From assembly GCF_000760735.1 (NCBI RefSeq), contig NZ_JMEX01000005.1:936829-1000828 (forward strand): DNA of 64,000 nucleotides. The letters are read 5' to 3'. The stretch is from Rhodococcoides fascians A44A. Its GTDB lineage: Bacteria > Actinomycetota > Actinomycetes > Mycobacteriales > Mycobacteriaceae. A program made the translations under genes and the position numbers. This document shows, in pieces, positions 1 through 8,520 of this stretch (position 1 is the first letter of the stretch; the number at the start of each line of letters is the position of its first letter). The notes under the pieces were generated by a model. That model did not search any database, was not told where the DNA came from, and worked only from the letters and a program-made list of their open reading frames with translations.

Positions 1-556
1 GTGTGCTGCGGTCGACGACGGCGGCGTTCTCGAGCGCAAGCGACGTTGCCGTCGGGACCGGCAGTTCGCTTTCCGTCATGGTGACATTGAGGCCGATTCC
101 GACGACGACGGAGGGGTTGGGGCCGTGCTCGGCCACCTCGGCGAGGATGCCCGCGACCTTGCGGCCCTCGATGAGTACGTCGTTCGGCCACTTCAGTGCC
201 GCGTCCACGGCCGCGACCGTGCGGAGCGAATCGACCACGGCCACACCGGCGAGCAGCGGAAGCCATCCGAGAACTGCCGGATCGATGCCTGGAAACTTGA
301 CGAGAACCGAGAACAGAAGTTGTGATCTCGGTGGACCCACGAACGGCCGCGAGTGTCGTCCGCGTCCGCTGTCCTGTTGTTCGGCGACGAGGGCAGTCCG
401 GTCGGCGAGGCCGTGCACATTGGCAATGAGGTCGGCGTTGGTCGAACCGGTCTGCTCGACCACATCGAGCCTGGACCAGGAGGCTTGTGGCCCGTCGACG
501 AGTGCCCGTCGGAGAGCGGCGGTGTCGAGCGGGGGGCGATCGAGGTTGGTCCACAT
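1..556 (-). CDS. birA: Biotin--[acetyl-CoA-carboxylase] ligase, N-terminal part (runs off the window edge)
   Basis: BirA activates biotin with ATP and attaches it to the biotin-carrier lysine of acyl-CoA carboxylases. Only the first 185 codons are present. The minus-strand reading from the ATG at 556 gives the class signature STNAD near residue 33, GRGRHSRPF in the biotin-binding loop, and KWPNDVL followed by KVAGIL in the catalytic core. There is no N-terminal HTH, so this is a monofunctional ligase rather than a repressor. It diverges from accD5 across 116 bp, and its substrate AccA3 is encoded at 15923-17716, which fits the conserved mycobacterial arrangement. The start is the first ATG before the conserved region. 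Identity is secure; the C-terminal domain lies outside the window. Confidence 0.93.
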   Translation of the reverse strand, partial: MWTNLDRPPLDTAALRRALVDGPQASWSRLDVVEQTGSTNADLIANVHGLADRTALVAEQQDSGRGRHSRPFVGPPRSQLLFSVLVKFPGIDPAVLGWLPLLAGVAVVDSLRTVAAVDAALKWPNDVLIEGRKVAGILAEVAEHGPNPSVVVGIGLNVTMTESELPVPTATSLALENAAVVDRST

Positions 557-672
557 GACTCACGAGCATATGGGCTCGTCGGTCCGACGGCCGGTGACGT
601 CGGCTCGGGCTACCAACCGGTACGTGGCCCTCGGTAGGGCTCCGGTCACACCCGTGGTTAAAGTGTTTCCTC

Positions 673-2313
673 ATGACCAGTGTTCAGGATTCGACTGCGC
701 AGGGTACGGACGCCAAGCCCGATATTCATACAACGGCAGGCAAGCTCGCCGACCTCCGTAGCCGCCGTGAGGCAGCGATGGCACCGTCAGGCGCCGCCGC
801 AATCGAGAAGGTGCACGCCAAAGGCAAGCTCACCGCCCGCGAACGCATCACCGCACTGCTCGACGAGGGCTCCTTCGTGGAGATGGACGCCCTCGCGCGC
901 CACCGCTCCCAGAACTTCGGCCTCGCCGACAACCGCCCCTACGGCGACGGCGTCGTCACCGGCTACGGCACCATCGACGGACGCGAAGTCTGCATCTTCT
1001 CCCAGGACGCCACCGTCTTCGGCGGCTCCCTCGGTGAAATCTACGGCGAGAAAATCGTCAAAGTCATGGACCTCGCCCTCAAAACCGGACGCCCCCTCAT
1101 CGGCATCAACGAAGGCGCAGGCGCCCGCATCCAAGAAGGCGTCGTCTCCCTCGGCCTCTACGGCGAAATCTTCCACCGCAACGTCCAAGCCTCCGGCGTC
1201 ATCCCCCAGATCTCCCTGATCATGGGACCCGCCGCAGGCGGACACGTCTACTCCCCCGCCCTGACCGACTTCGTCGTCATGGTCGACGGCACCTCCCAGA
1301 TGTTCGTCACCGGACCCGACGTCATCAAAACCGTCACCGGCGAAAACGTCACCATGGAGGAACTCGGCGGCGCCCACACCCACATGGAGAAATCCGGCGT
1401 CGCCCACTACGTCGCCTCCGGAGAGCAGGACGCCCTCGACTACGTCCGCGACCTCCTCGGCTACCTGCCGTCCAACAACCGCGCCGAAGCACCACGCGCG
1501 ATCCCCAGCGATCCGATCGACGGCGCCATCGAGGACAACCTCACCGACGAGGACCTCGAACTCGACACGTTGATCCCGGATTCACCGAACACCCCGTACG
1601 ACATGCACGAGGTGATCCGCCGCATCCTCGACGACGACGAATTCCTCGAAGTCCAGGAAGGCCGCGCCCGCAACATCATCGTCGGCTATGGACGTGTCGA
1701 CGGCCGCTCGGTGGGTATCGTCGCCAACCAACCCACCCAATTCGCCGGCACCCTCGACATCGACGCCTCCGAGAAAGCCGCACGATTCGTCCGCACCTGC
1801 GATGCGTTCAACGTCCCCATCATCACCCTCGTCGACGTCCCCGGCTTCCTGCCCGGCACCGGCCAGGAGTTCAACGGCATCATCCGCCGCGGCGCGAAAC
1901 TGCTCTACGCCTACGGGGAAGCGACGGTAGGCAAGATCACCGTCATCACCCGCAAGGCCTACGGCGGCGCGTACGACGTCATGGGCTCCAAGCACATGGG
2001 CGCCGACGTCAACCTCGCGTGGCCGACCGCGCAGATCGCCGTCATGGGCGCCTCCGGCGCCGTCGGATTCGTCTACCGTAAACAACTTCTCGAAGCCGCC
2101 AAGAACGGTGAAGACGTCGACGCATTGCGCTTGAAGCTGCAGCAAGAATACGAAGACACCCTCGTCAACCCGTACGTCGCCGCCGAGCGTGGTTACCTCG
2201 ACGCCGTCATCCCCCCGAGCCACACCCGCGGACAGATCGTCTCCGCCCTGCGCCTGCTCGAACGCAAACAAGTCACCCTGCCTCCCAAGAAGCACGGCAA
2301 CATCCCGCTCTGA
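673..2313 (+). CDS. accD5: Acyl-CoA (propionyl/acetyl-CoA) carboxylase carboxyltransferase beta subunit
   Basis: This 546-residue protein is the carboxyltransferase subunit. It transfers CO2 from carboxybiotin on AccA3 to propionyl-CoA or acetyl-CoA, giving methylmalonyl- or malonyl-CoA for lipid synthesis in the cytosol. It has the two crotonase-like halves of the family, with [10 protein letters not shown] and GPAAGGHVY in the N-terminal half and DVPGFLPG and [14 protein letters not shown] in the C-terminal half. The length equals that of mycobacterial AccD5. The epsilon subunit follows 38 bp downstream and biotin ligase diverges upstream, the classic AccD5 context. Assignment to D5 rather than another beta subunit rests on this synteny and overall similarity. 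Confidence 0.95.
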   Translation: MTSVQDSTAQGTDAKPDIHTTAGKLADLRSRREAAMAPSGAAAIEKVHAKGKLTARERITALLDEGSFVEMDALARHRSQNFGLADNRPYGDGVVTGYGTIDGREVCIFSQDATVFGGSLGEIYGEKIVKVMDLALKTGRPLIGINEGAGARIQEGVVSLGLYGEIFHRNVQASGVIPQISLIMGPAAGGHVYSPALTDFVVMVDGTSQMFVTGPDVIKTVTGENVTMEELGGAHTHMEKSGVAHYVASGEQDALDYVRDLLGYLPSNNRAEAPRAIPSDPIDGAIEDNLTDEDLELDTLIPDSPNTPYDMHEVIRRILDDDEFLEVQEGRARNIIVGYGRVDGRSVGIVANQPTQFAGTLDIDASEKAARFVRTCDAFNVPIITLVDVPGFLPGTGQEFNGIIRRGAKLLYAYGEATVGKITVITRKAYGGAYDVMGSKHMGADVNLAWPTAQIAVMGASGAVGFVYRKQLLEAAKNGEDVDALRLKLQQEYEDTLVNPYVAAERGYLDAVIPPSHTRGQIVSALRLLERKQVTLPPKKHGNIPL

Positions 2314-2351
2314 CACGTCTTACGAAGACCACCGGAAGTGAGCTTGCACAG

Positions 2352-2639
2352 ATGAGTGCACCCGCACGTGAAACAGATCTGACCGTCGCCGACGAGCTGA
2401 TCGAGTCCGCCGAACTGGGCGCCGACACCGCCGCATCGGCGTCGGCGATCCGTATCGTCAAGGGTGATCCCTCCGACGAGGAGATCGCCGCACTGGTTGC
2501 GGTTCTGACAGCCGCGCAGAGCTCGGGGTCGGCACCCGCGGACACGCGTCCTGCAGAGTTGTGGGGATCTCCCGTCACCATGCACCGCACGCACGCGCCG
2601 TTCTCGCCGTACTCGTTCGCTGCGTCGCGCCGCTACTGA
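2352..2639 (+). CDS. accE5: Acyl-CoA carboxylase epsilon subunit
   Basis: This 95-residue protein is the small epsilon subunit found only in actinobacterial acyl-CoA carboxylases, where it stabilises the AccA3-AccD5 complex. A disordered N-terminus precedes the family core, IRIVKGDPSDEEIAALVAVL, at about residues 34-53. The tail has the typical W-x-SP motif, in WGSPVTMHR. A purine-rich stretch 10 to 15 bases before the ATG can serve as ribosome-binding site. It lies between accD5 and maf on the same strand with short gaps, so the three are probably cotranscribed. Confidence 0.92.
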   Translation: MSAPARETDLTVADELIESAELGADTAASASAIRIVKGDPSDEEIAALVAVLTAAQSSGSAPADTRPAELWGSPVTMHRTHAPFSPYSFAASRRY

Positions 2640-2667
2640 GTCGCGTACCTCGGGACGTGGGCACACC

Positions 2668-3315
2668 ATGACGACCTTCGTTCTCGCTTCGGCGTCCCCA
2701 GCTCGGCTGGGGGTTCTCCGCGCGGCGGGCGTCGACCCCATCGTTCGGGTGTCCGGCGTCGACGAGGATGCGTTGACGGCATCACTCGGTGAATCGGCGT
2801 CGCCCGAGGATGTCGTCGTGGCGCTGGCACGAGCCAAGGCCGAGGCAGTCGTGAACAGCCTGAGCGGTGAGGGAACCGATGCCCCCTCGATCGACGCTGT
2901 CGTTGTCGGCTGCGATTCGATGCTGTCGATCGGCGGGGAGCTGCAGGGCAAACCCCACACCGTGGACATCGCACGTCGACGGTGGCAGGCCATGGCCGGG
3001 ACGTCGGGTGAGCTCCTCACCGGCCACTCGGTCGTTCGCGTCCATCACGGTAAGGCGACGGCAGTGGTCGGTGCGTGCCATTCGACGACTGTTCACTTCG
3101 CGACGCCCTCGGAGGCCGACCTGGAGGCGTATCTCGCGTCCGGGGAACCGCTGGAGGTCGCGGGATCCTTCACGCTGGACGGTCTCGGTGGGTGGTTCGT
3201 CGACCGCATCGAGGGTGACCCGTCCAGCGTCATCGGCATCGGCTTGCCCCTCGTTCGGCGGTTGCTGAACGAGGTCGGCGTGACGATGTCCGATGTGTGG
3301 TCAGCCCGGCAGTAG
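2668..3315 (+). CDS. maf: Maf family nucleoside triphosphate pyrophosphatase
   Basis: Maf proteins hydrolyse non-canonical or modified NTPs to NMP and pyrophosphate and are linked to septum-formation control. The 215-residue protein opens with LASASPARL, the S-x-S-P-R signature that binds the nucleotide phosphates. It carries the central VVGCDSML motif with the catalytic Asp and a later GSFTLDGLG region, all in family order. It is the fourth gene of the conserved accD5-accE5-maf-sseA order, but sseA now lies 9.6 kb away. The last 15 bases overlap the convergent flavodoxin gene. The exact base specificity cannot be read from sequence. Confidence 0.92.
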   Translation: MTTFVLASASPARLGVLRAAGVDPIVRVSGVDEDALTASLGESASPEDVVVALARAKAEAVVNSLSGEGTDAPSIDAVVVGCDSMLSIGGELQGKPHTVDIARRRWQAMAGTSGELLTGHSVVRVHHGKATAVVGACHSTTVHFATPSEADLEAYLASGEPLEVAGSFTLDGLGGWFVDRIEGDPSSVIGIGLPLVRRLLNEVGVTMSDVWSARQ

Positions 3316-3747
3316 TCCGGTGAGCTCGCGAGCCCACTCCTCGGCCAGAGCTTTCGGCTTGATGTTGGACGAGCTGTCGTGGCGAGCATGCTCGTGGACC
3401 TGCACAGCACCGAGTTCGACGAGCTTCTCCGCGATGATCTCGCCGCCACGGTTGAACGTGTCCTCGTAGATGCGGTCGCCGAGGCCGAACAGCGCGAACT
3501 TGAGCCCGGACAGATCCGGTGCGTCCTCGACGAGTGCGTCGTAGAAGGGCTCGGCTCCCGTGGGCAGCTCTCCGTCACCGTAGGTGGAGCAGATGATGAC
3601 GTGGAAGGCATCGGTGTCGATCTCCGAGACCTCGTACTCGAGCATGTCGCGTACCTCGGCGTCGTGGTCCACCAGGATGTCGGCAATCTTGTCTGCCACT
3701 TCCTCGGCGGTACCGGTCTCCGAACCGAACAACACGACTACTGCCAT
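3301..3747 (-). CDS. Flavodoxin-domain FMN protein
   Basis: A single flavodoxin domain of 148 residues, a predicted FMN-binding electron carrier. The phosphate-binding loop is SETGTAEEVAD at residues 8-18. STYGDGELPTG near 55 and ALFGLGDRIYED near 84 supply the two loops that sandwich the isoalloxazine ring. It resembles the FMN domain of sulfite or P450 reductases more than long-chain flavodoxins. The ATG at 3747 has a strong AGGGGAAG ribosome-binding site. An IdeR/DtxR-like sequence lies about 50 bp upstream, so iron control is plausible. It is the first foreign gene after maf in the split acc locus; its redox partner is unknown. Confidence 0.85.
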   Translation of the reverse strand: MAVVVLFGSETGTAEEVADKIADILVDHDAEVRDMLEYEVSEIDTDAFHVIICSTYGDGELPTGAEPFYDALVEDAPDLSGLKFALFGLGDRIYEDTFNRGGEIIAEKLVELGAVQVHEHARHDSSSNIKPKALAEEWARELTGLLPG

Positions 3748-3796
3748 GTTCACTTCCCCTTCGTCCGTAGCGCTGCACCGAAAAGGTGCGGAATCG

Positions 3797-3815
3797 GTGG
3801 ATAAGCATAGCCTCA
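3797..3815 (-). promoter_or_regulatory. Possible IdeR/DtxR iron box upstream of the flavodoxin gene
   Basis: On the minus strand, TGAGGCTATGCTTATCCAC matches the 19-bp IdeR/DtxR consensus at about 12 or 13 positions, including AGG at 3-5 and GCTTA in the centre. It sits 50 bp before the flavodoxin start and touches the stop codon of the upstream acyltransferase gene. Flavodoxins are commonly induced by iron limitation, so the site makes functional sense. The right half-site is weak, and the match is by eye only. Confidence 0.35.
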
Positions 3816-5156
3816 CCAGAAAGTGGGCGTCAGCTGCCACCTGGTGTACTCGTCGGCGATCAAGTTTTTCAGATGTTCCCGGCTGGGGTAGAGGTCCGGG
3901 TCCAGGCCGGTCACACAGAGAGTCGCCGTCTCGCCACACGTGTTCCACCAGACACTCACGCCGCCCTTGGTACGCCGCAGCAACTCCGCCGTGGTGTTCT
4001 GCGTGATCGAGCGCATCGCGACCGACTCGGCCACAGATCCACCCACCGAACGCAGAGCGCTTCCGCGTGCACCCAGGTTGGAGCAGAGGCACAGCGGTGC
4101 GGTTGCCGACTTGGCGGCGCGCGCGACGACGGCGTCGGGCAACATCTGCATCAGCGGTTTCGTCAGCTCGAACGTGGTGGACCGGGTGGTGTCGGCGAGC
4201 GCTCGGAACGCCGCCTTGCTGTCCTGACGAATGGGCCGGAGATCGTCGAGGTAGCCCCTGCCTCCGTCCACGACGATCGATACACCCGACGTCGCGTTGG
4301 CACGGGTGTCGCCCGGAATGCGCGTGCTCACCGGAAGGGACACCTTGACTGCATCCGACTCGTCCACGCGGCCACCGGCCGTCAGAATGCCCAGCGCGAC
4401 GGCCACCAAGAGGCTGTTGGCACTACCTCCGGCCCTCGACGCTGCGGCCACCCATTCGTCCGTCGGGCAATCCACGACGACAGTGCTGGGCGAGAACTCC
4501 CCCGCTGTCTGTGCCGCCACGGGTGACTTGTGCGCCGCAGCGTGCGTGACCGCCTTAGAAGCGGACGGGGTGCCTGCACCCGGAAGCACGCCGCGCACCG
4601 TTCGGCCGAGCGCTCTGGCGGTACCGGACGCCGCGGCGCGGAGTTGCCCGGCAGCATCGCGAAGGTCGGAGGTGGGTGCGGTGTCGAATGCCGAGGCGAA
4701 GTCGTCGGGATCCGAGGGTCCTCGCAGCGCTGCTATGGCTGCAGACGTCAGCGCTCCACCGTCACCGACTACATGGGAGGCGACGAGAGACAGCGCGGAC
4801 CCTCCGGTCTCGAGGTCCGTGTACGCGAGTTGCCACACCGGTCCGTTCGTGGGGTCGAGAGGGACCGCCGCGCGCTCTTCCATCCACTCGGCCAGCGCGT
4901 GCACGGCAATGGCTCGCGCACCACGGAGTAGGGGCAGGGTCGACGCGGCTCGCACCCATCGGTCCCGTGCACCCGGAACCGACACTCGGTGCACGGCTCG
5001 ATCGATCGGCCCGCCTGCGAGGTTCCGCCACGTCGAGTCCAGCACCTCGGAGTCGATCGGACCCGTGAAGCGCCAGACGATCTGATTGACGACAGGAACG
5101 TCGAGGACGCACTCCATCCGGAGGAACAGGTCGTCGTCGTACGTCAATCTGGTCAC
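3813..5156 (-). CDS. HxxxD-type (condensation superfamily) acyltransferase, island paralogue A
   Basis: A 447-residue member of the CoA-dependent acyltransferase/condensation fold. The catalytic motif is HVVGDGG, with His128 and Asp132, at the usual position. A C-terminal half with a DFGWG-like loop is not clearly visible. The start (MTRLTYDDDLFLRM) and end align with the 6586-7953 protein, so the two are paralogues. They differ from the PapA-like group at 8521-15776, which begins with an ADY/EW motif, and are nearer to WS/DGAT or free-standing condensation proteins. It diverges from the glycosyltransferase gene over 143 bp that hold tandem operator-like repeats. Predicted role: acyl transfer in glycolipid assembly; donor and acceptor are unknown. 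Confidence 0.75.
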   Translation of the reverse strand: MTRLTYDDDLFLRMECVLDVPVVNQIVWRFTGPIDSEVLDSTWRNLAGGPIDRAVHRVSVPGARDRWVRAASTLPLLRGARAIAVHALAEWMEERAAVPLDPTNGPVWQLAYTDLETGGSALSLVASHVVGDGGALTSAAIAALRGPSDPDDFASAFDTAPTSDLRDAAGQLRAAASGTARALGRTVRGVLPGAGTPSASKAVTHAAAHKSPVAAQTAGEFSPSTVVVDCPTDEWVAAASRAGGSANSLLVAVALGILTAGGRVDESDAVKVSLPVSTRIPGDTRANATSGVSIVVDGGRGYLDDLRPIRQDSKAAFRALADTTRSTTFELTKPLMQMLPDAVVARAAKSATAPLCLCSNLGARGSALRSVGGSVAESVAMRSITQNTTAELLRRTKGGVSVWWNTCGETATLCVTGLDPDLYPSREHLKNLIADEYTRWQLTPTFW

Positions 5157-5176
5157 CGGGAAAGGGTATCGGAGAA

Positions 5177-5212
5177 CGCGTGGTTCGAAACACCCGCGTG
5201 GTTCGAAACACC
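5177..5212 (+). repeat. Two perfect 18-bp tandem repeats with palindromic cores (candidate operators)
   Basis: The unit CGCGTGGTTCGAAACACC occurs at 5177-5194 and again at 5195-5212 without a mismatch. Each contains GTGGTTCGAAACAC, which is symmetric (GTG..TTCGAA..CAC) apart from one base pair. The repeats lie in the 143-bp gap between divergent paralogue A and the glycosyltransferase, an ideal place for a dimeric repressor. The same TTCGAAAC core recurs in the other divergent promoter of this island at 8045-8052. Confidence 0.6.
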
Positions 5213-5299
5213 ATTGCGCCCGTGCGTGTTACGCGACGTTCCCCACCCGTGCGGTAGGTTTCAGTTCTGCGTGCGACGACGCGGCCGAGGAGGGCGGAA

Positions 5300-6601
5300 A
5301 TGAAGTTCGTGATGCCGTTCACAGGCAGCCGTGGGGATGTCCAACCGGGCCTGGTCCTGGCGTCCGAGTTGTCCGCTCGTGGGCACGAAGTCACGTTCGG
5401 CGCACCTCCCAACCTCGTCGCGTTCGCCGAGGCAGCAACGGCAGGCCGTACGTCCGTGTCCGTGGTGCCGTTCGGTCCGGATACCCGAGCGCTTCTGGAA
5501 TCGGATCTGGTGCGTACCCGAATCAAGTCGAAGAATCTTCGAACGCGGTGGGCCGCGTTGGCGGAACTGGCCAACTTCGGCTGGGACGACATGGCCGAGA
5601 GCGTGCTGTCGATGGGTGCGCACGCGGACATGGCGATCGCCGGCACCCTCGGCCAGGAGCTGGTCTTCAATTACGCTGAATCACAATCGATTCCGTTCGC
5701 AGCCTTGCATTACTGCCCCATCCGCTCGAATCGGTCGATGTCGGTCGTGCCGTCGCGTACGATGCCGGGTGTCGTCAACCGGGCGACGTGGCGGATCCTC
5801 GAGTCCATGCGGTGGAGCTCGATGAAGAAGCGGGAGAATGCTCAGCGCCGCGCCCTCGGACTGGAGAACGCGTCGCGCCCCCTCCCTGAACGTATCGCGT
5901 CGTACGGCGGGATCGAGATCCAGGCCTACGACTCCGCGTTCTTCCCCGGTCTTCGGCAGGAATGGGCGGACAGGAGACCGTTCGTCGGGTTCCTCGAGCC
6001 GGACGGAGGCGAATCCTCGGGCAGCACCGGAGTTCTCGGTTCCGGTTCGATCCTGGGGTCACCGCTCCGATCCTGGATCGAATCCGGGACTGCGCCGGTG
6101 TACTTCGGATTCGGCAGCATGCCGGTCAAGGATCCGACGGGGTTGGTGAGCATGATCGAGGACGTCTGCGCGCGCGGCGGATATCGCGCGGTCGTGAGCT
6201 CGGGTTGGAGCACACTCGACGAACGTATCGATGCCGACAGCAGCGTTGCCGTCGTCGGCTCCGTCGACCACGGCGCCTTGTTCCCGTTGTGTCGCGCGGC
6301 AGTTCACCACGGCGGCGCGGGCACGACTGCGGCAAGCGTCCGGGCGGGATTACCCACCATGGTGTGCTGGTTCAGCGCGGATCAACCGTTCTGGGGTGCC
6401 GCTCTCGAGAGAACCGGCGCTGGATGCTCGGCGAAGTTCGTCGAACTCGACCGGGGCATTCTCGCCGCAGGCGTCGAGACGTTGATGCGCCCCGACACCG
6501 CGTCACGTGCACGACAGTTGGCTGCTGCCATGACATCTCCGGCCGACACCCGTCGCGCCGCCGTGCGCTTGATCGAAGGCGCGGTTCACCAGAATTCGTG
6601 A
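5300..6601 (+). CDS. GT-B fold glycosyltransferase (family 1, MGT/GtfA-like)
   Basis: A 433-residue glycosyltransferase that probably moves a sugar from a nucleotide donor to a lipid or other acceptor. The N-terminal acceptor domain opens with the family motif SRGDVQPGLVLASEL at residues 10-24. The C-terminal donor domain carries FGFGSM near 269, VHHGGAGTT at 335-343 and DQPFWG at 361-366, the UDP-glycosyltransferase signature. It resembles the glycopeptidolipid glycosyltransferases of mycobacteria and macrolide/vancomycin enzymes. A GAGGAGGGCG ribosome-binding site precedes the ATG. It is the only glycosyltransferase in the acyltransferase island, so it probably builds the sugar core that the neighbours acylate. 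Its last 16 bases overlap the convergent acyltransferase. Confidence 0.87.
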   Translation: MKFVMPFTGSRGDVQPGLVLASELSARGHEVTFGAPPNLVAFAEAATAGRTSVSVVPFGPDTRALLESDLVRTRIKSKNLRTRWAALAELANFGWDDMAESVLSMGAHADMAIAGTLGQELVFNYAESQSIPFAALHYCPIRSNRSMSVVPSRTMPGVVNRATWRILESMRWSSMKKRENAQRRALGLENASRPLPERIASYGGIEIQAYDSAFFPGLRQEWADRRPFVGFLEPDGGESSGSTGVLGSGSILGSPLRSWIESGTAPVYFGFGSMPVKDPTGLVSMIEDVCARGGYRAVVSSGWSTLDERIDADSSVAVVGSVDHGALFPLCRAAVHHGGAGTTAASVRAGLPTMVCWFSADQPFWGAALERTGAGCSAKFVELDRGILAAGVETLMRPDTASRARQLAAAMTSPADTRRAAVRLIEGAVHQNS

Positions 6602-7953
6602 CCGATCCCCCACCGGTCGAGAACCTCCGACACCACTGCCCGAACGTCCTCGTCGCTTGCCATCCGGTCCGGATCCATCCCGTGCATACTGATCGTGACC
6701 GCAGCGTCGGTCTCGGTCGCCCATGCCGTGGAGCCACCGCCGAGCTGTCGCGCGAAATCCGCGTCCGCTCCCGAGAACGTGGCTCTGGCAGCCACTCTCG
6801 TGGCGCGAACTCCGCCGATGGAGACGAAGTCCTCGGATAGCCGACCGAGGTTGGAACACAGCCCCTCGGCGCCGTCCGCGGGGACGGGCAGCCGTCTCGC
6901 CACCGCATCGGGCAACATCTGGACGAGGTTCAACGGGACCGCCTGGGTGGACGCGCCCGAAGCCTGTCGCGCCGAGAATTCCTGGAATGCGGTTTTGCTC
7001 GCTTTTCGTATACGAGTGAGATCACGGTCGGCAGGATCCGGTACGGGCACTCGCACAGCGATGATCTTCGTGGAGTTCGACTCGATGTCCGTCGAGCCCC
7101 GATCGTTGTAGGGAAGCGACCACCGCAGTTCTTCTCCCGGGCGTGCGCGGCCCAGCGCAGCGGACACCGACGTCATGACGGCGATGAACAGAGTGTTGGA
7201 CGTACCACCCCACTCTGCGGCCGCCGACGCCCACTCGGATGCCGAGCAGCTGACCACGACATAGGGCGGACTCCACGGCTCCGACGTCTCGGGAACGTCG
7301 GTTCGACTCGGTCCGTCGGGCGCGATCGAGGCTTCCGACGATGACGGTGCCACGTCTGCCGCCGGTCGGACGACGGAGGTGACAGCCTGCGCGGATTTCC
7401 CCGCGAGCCACGTCGCGATCGGCCGGAGCTGGCCCACGGTGTCCGCGATGTCGGACGCGACCGAATCGACCAGCGACGGCTTCTCGCCCAGACGAGCGGA
7501 GTCTCCCACCGACACACCGGTGGATGCGCGCTCGACGGCGGCGACCATCGCCGCGCCGTCGGCAACCATGTGCGAGCAGACCAGTGACACGACCGTGCCG
7601 CCGTCTGCGACCGGAGCTGCGGACAGCAGCCATCCGGTTCCCGCTTCCGGGTCGATGTCGGCGGAGATTCGCTGTTCAGCCCAGCAGCGAACCGCATCCG
7701 TCGGGACCGAGTTGGTGGAGTAGTCCAGCGGTAGCGACGCGTTCGAGGTGACCCATCGGTGCCTGGCCGTCGGAACGATCGGCGGTAGTACCCTCCGTGA
7801 GAGCAGCCCCGCGGACAGGTTCGCGTGCAGTTTTGCGAGCTCGGCGACTGCTACGGGGCCGTCGAACCGCCACACGAACTGATTGAACACAGGATTACCG
7901 ATTCCATGGTGCATTCGGAGGAATAGGTGATCCGCAAATCCAATTCGGGTCAT
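6586..7953 (-). CDS. HxxxD-type acyltransferase, island paralogue B
   Basis: A 455-residue paralogue of the protein at 3813-5156. Shared features are the MTR-(L/I)-x-(Y/F) start, the FLRM block, a VWRF block at residues 27-30, and HxxxD at exactly the same residues: His128 and Asp132 in HMVADGA. Residues 165-210 form a low-complexity linker. It is divergent from the 8521 gene across a 567-bp gap and convergent with the glycosyltransferase. The two reverse genes thus bracket the glycosyltransferase, suggesting a three-gene unit. The active-site residues are intact, so the protein is probably catalytic; its substrates cannot be inferred. Confidence 0.75.
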   Translation of the reverse strand: MTRIGFADHLFLRMHHGIGNPVFNQFVWRFDGPVAVAELAKLHANLSAGLLSRRVLPPIVPTARHRWVTSNASLPLDYSTNSVPTDAVRCWAEQRISADIDPEAGTGWLLSAAPVADGGTVVSLVCSHMVADGAAMVAAVERASTGVSVGDSARLGEKPSLVDSVASDIADTVGQLRPIATWLAGKSAQAVTSVVRPAADVAPSSSEASIAPDGPSRTDVPETSEPWSPPYVVVSCSASEWASAAAEWGGTSNTLFIAVMTSVSAALGRARPGEELRWSLPYNDRGSTDIESNSTKIIAVRVPVPDPADRDLTRIRKASKTAFQEFSARQASGASTQAVPLNLVQMLPDAVARRLPVPADGAEGLCSNLGRLSEDFVSIGGVRATRVAARATFSGADADFARQLGGGSTAWATETDAAVTISMHGMDPDRMASDEDVRAVVSEVLDRWGIGHEFW

Positions 7954-8520
7954 CTGCGAAAATCTACTACAAAGCCATTGGCCGAGCAGGTTCGACGACG
8001 ATCGAATAGCACCGAAAACAGCGTCGAGAATTGGAATTCACGAATTCGAAACAGAACTTCGTACGGATTGGTTCGTTTCGAATATGTGGTGCAGGCCATA
8101 ACAATACCGACCAGAAAGTCTTGAAATCGCGAGGCCGACGTCTCCGCATCACGCGACGGCAGTCGACGCCCACGCCGACGCGGTCGGTCGAACTGCATTG
8201 CCGAACAACGGGTTACGAACGACCATCAGAATGCACCCGGGCGAGACGCTCTCGGACCACAGAAACCGACACCGTCGTCAACTCGAGACCAGGTGATGAA
8301 CAACACTTTTTTGCGTAGCGAATTACCGGACGATTCGCCTTAGTGTCGTCAGCGAAACCAATACCGAATGCACAATCCGCGAGAACCACGGAATGCGCGT
8401 TACAAACGGCAAGCACGGTGTCACGTCATGCGCGTGCGCTGTGACTGTCGAGTCCGGCTTCACGAATCGTCACCCATGTTGCCAGTAGCTGCTGGCCGAG
8501 CTCGGAATTGGATGCTTTCG
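7954..8520. promoter_or_regulatory. 567-bp AT-richer divergent intergenic region with an inverted repeat
   Basis: No protein or RNA gene could be supported here. The stretch is visibly less GC-rich than its flanks. An inverted repeat at 8044-8083 has perfect 9-bp arms ATTCGAAAC and GTTTCGAAT, extended by GAAC/GTTC after a one-base bulge. Three GAATT steps occur just before it. An open frame runs into the 8521 gene from 8368, but its N-terminal 51 residues are Arg/Cys-rich and unlike the paralogue at 14301, so it was not accepted as coding. The region probably holds the two divergent promoters and an operator. Confidence 0.6.

Noticed and set aside
3..761. A 252-codon plus-strand open frame opposite birA and into accD5
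   Set aside because: It is an antisense shadow: the minus strand encodes clear BirA motifs (KWPNDVL) and the plus-strand product is Ser/Thr/Arg-rich without family features.
3775..3789. GCACC/GGTGC hairpin before the flavodoxin gene as terminator
   Set aside because: The 5-bp stem is too short to distinguish from chance.
8368..8520. N-terminal extension of PapA-like acyltransferase 1
   Set aside because: The leader is Arg/Cys-rich and absent from the 14301 paralogue, whose start aligns with 8521.
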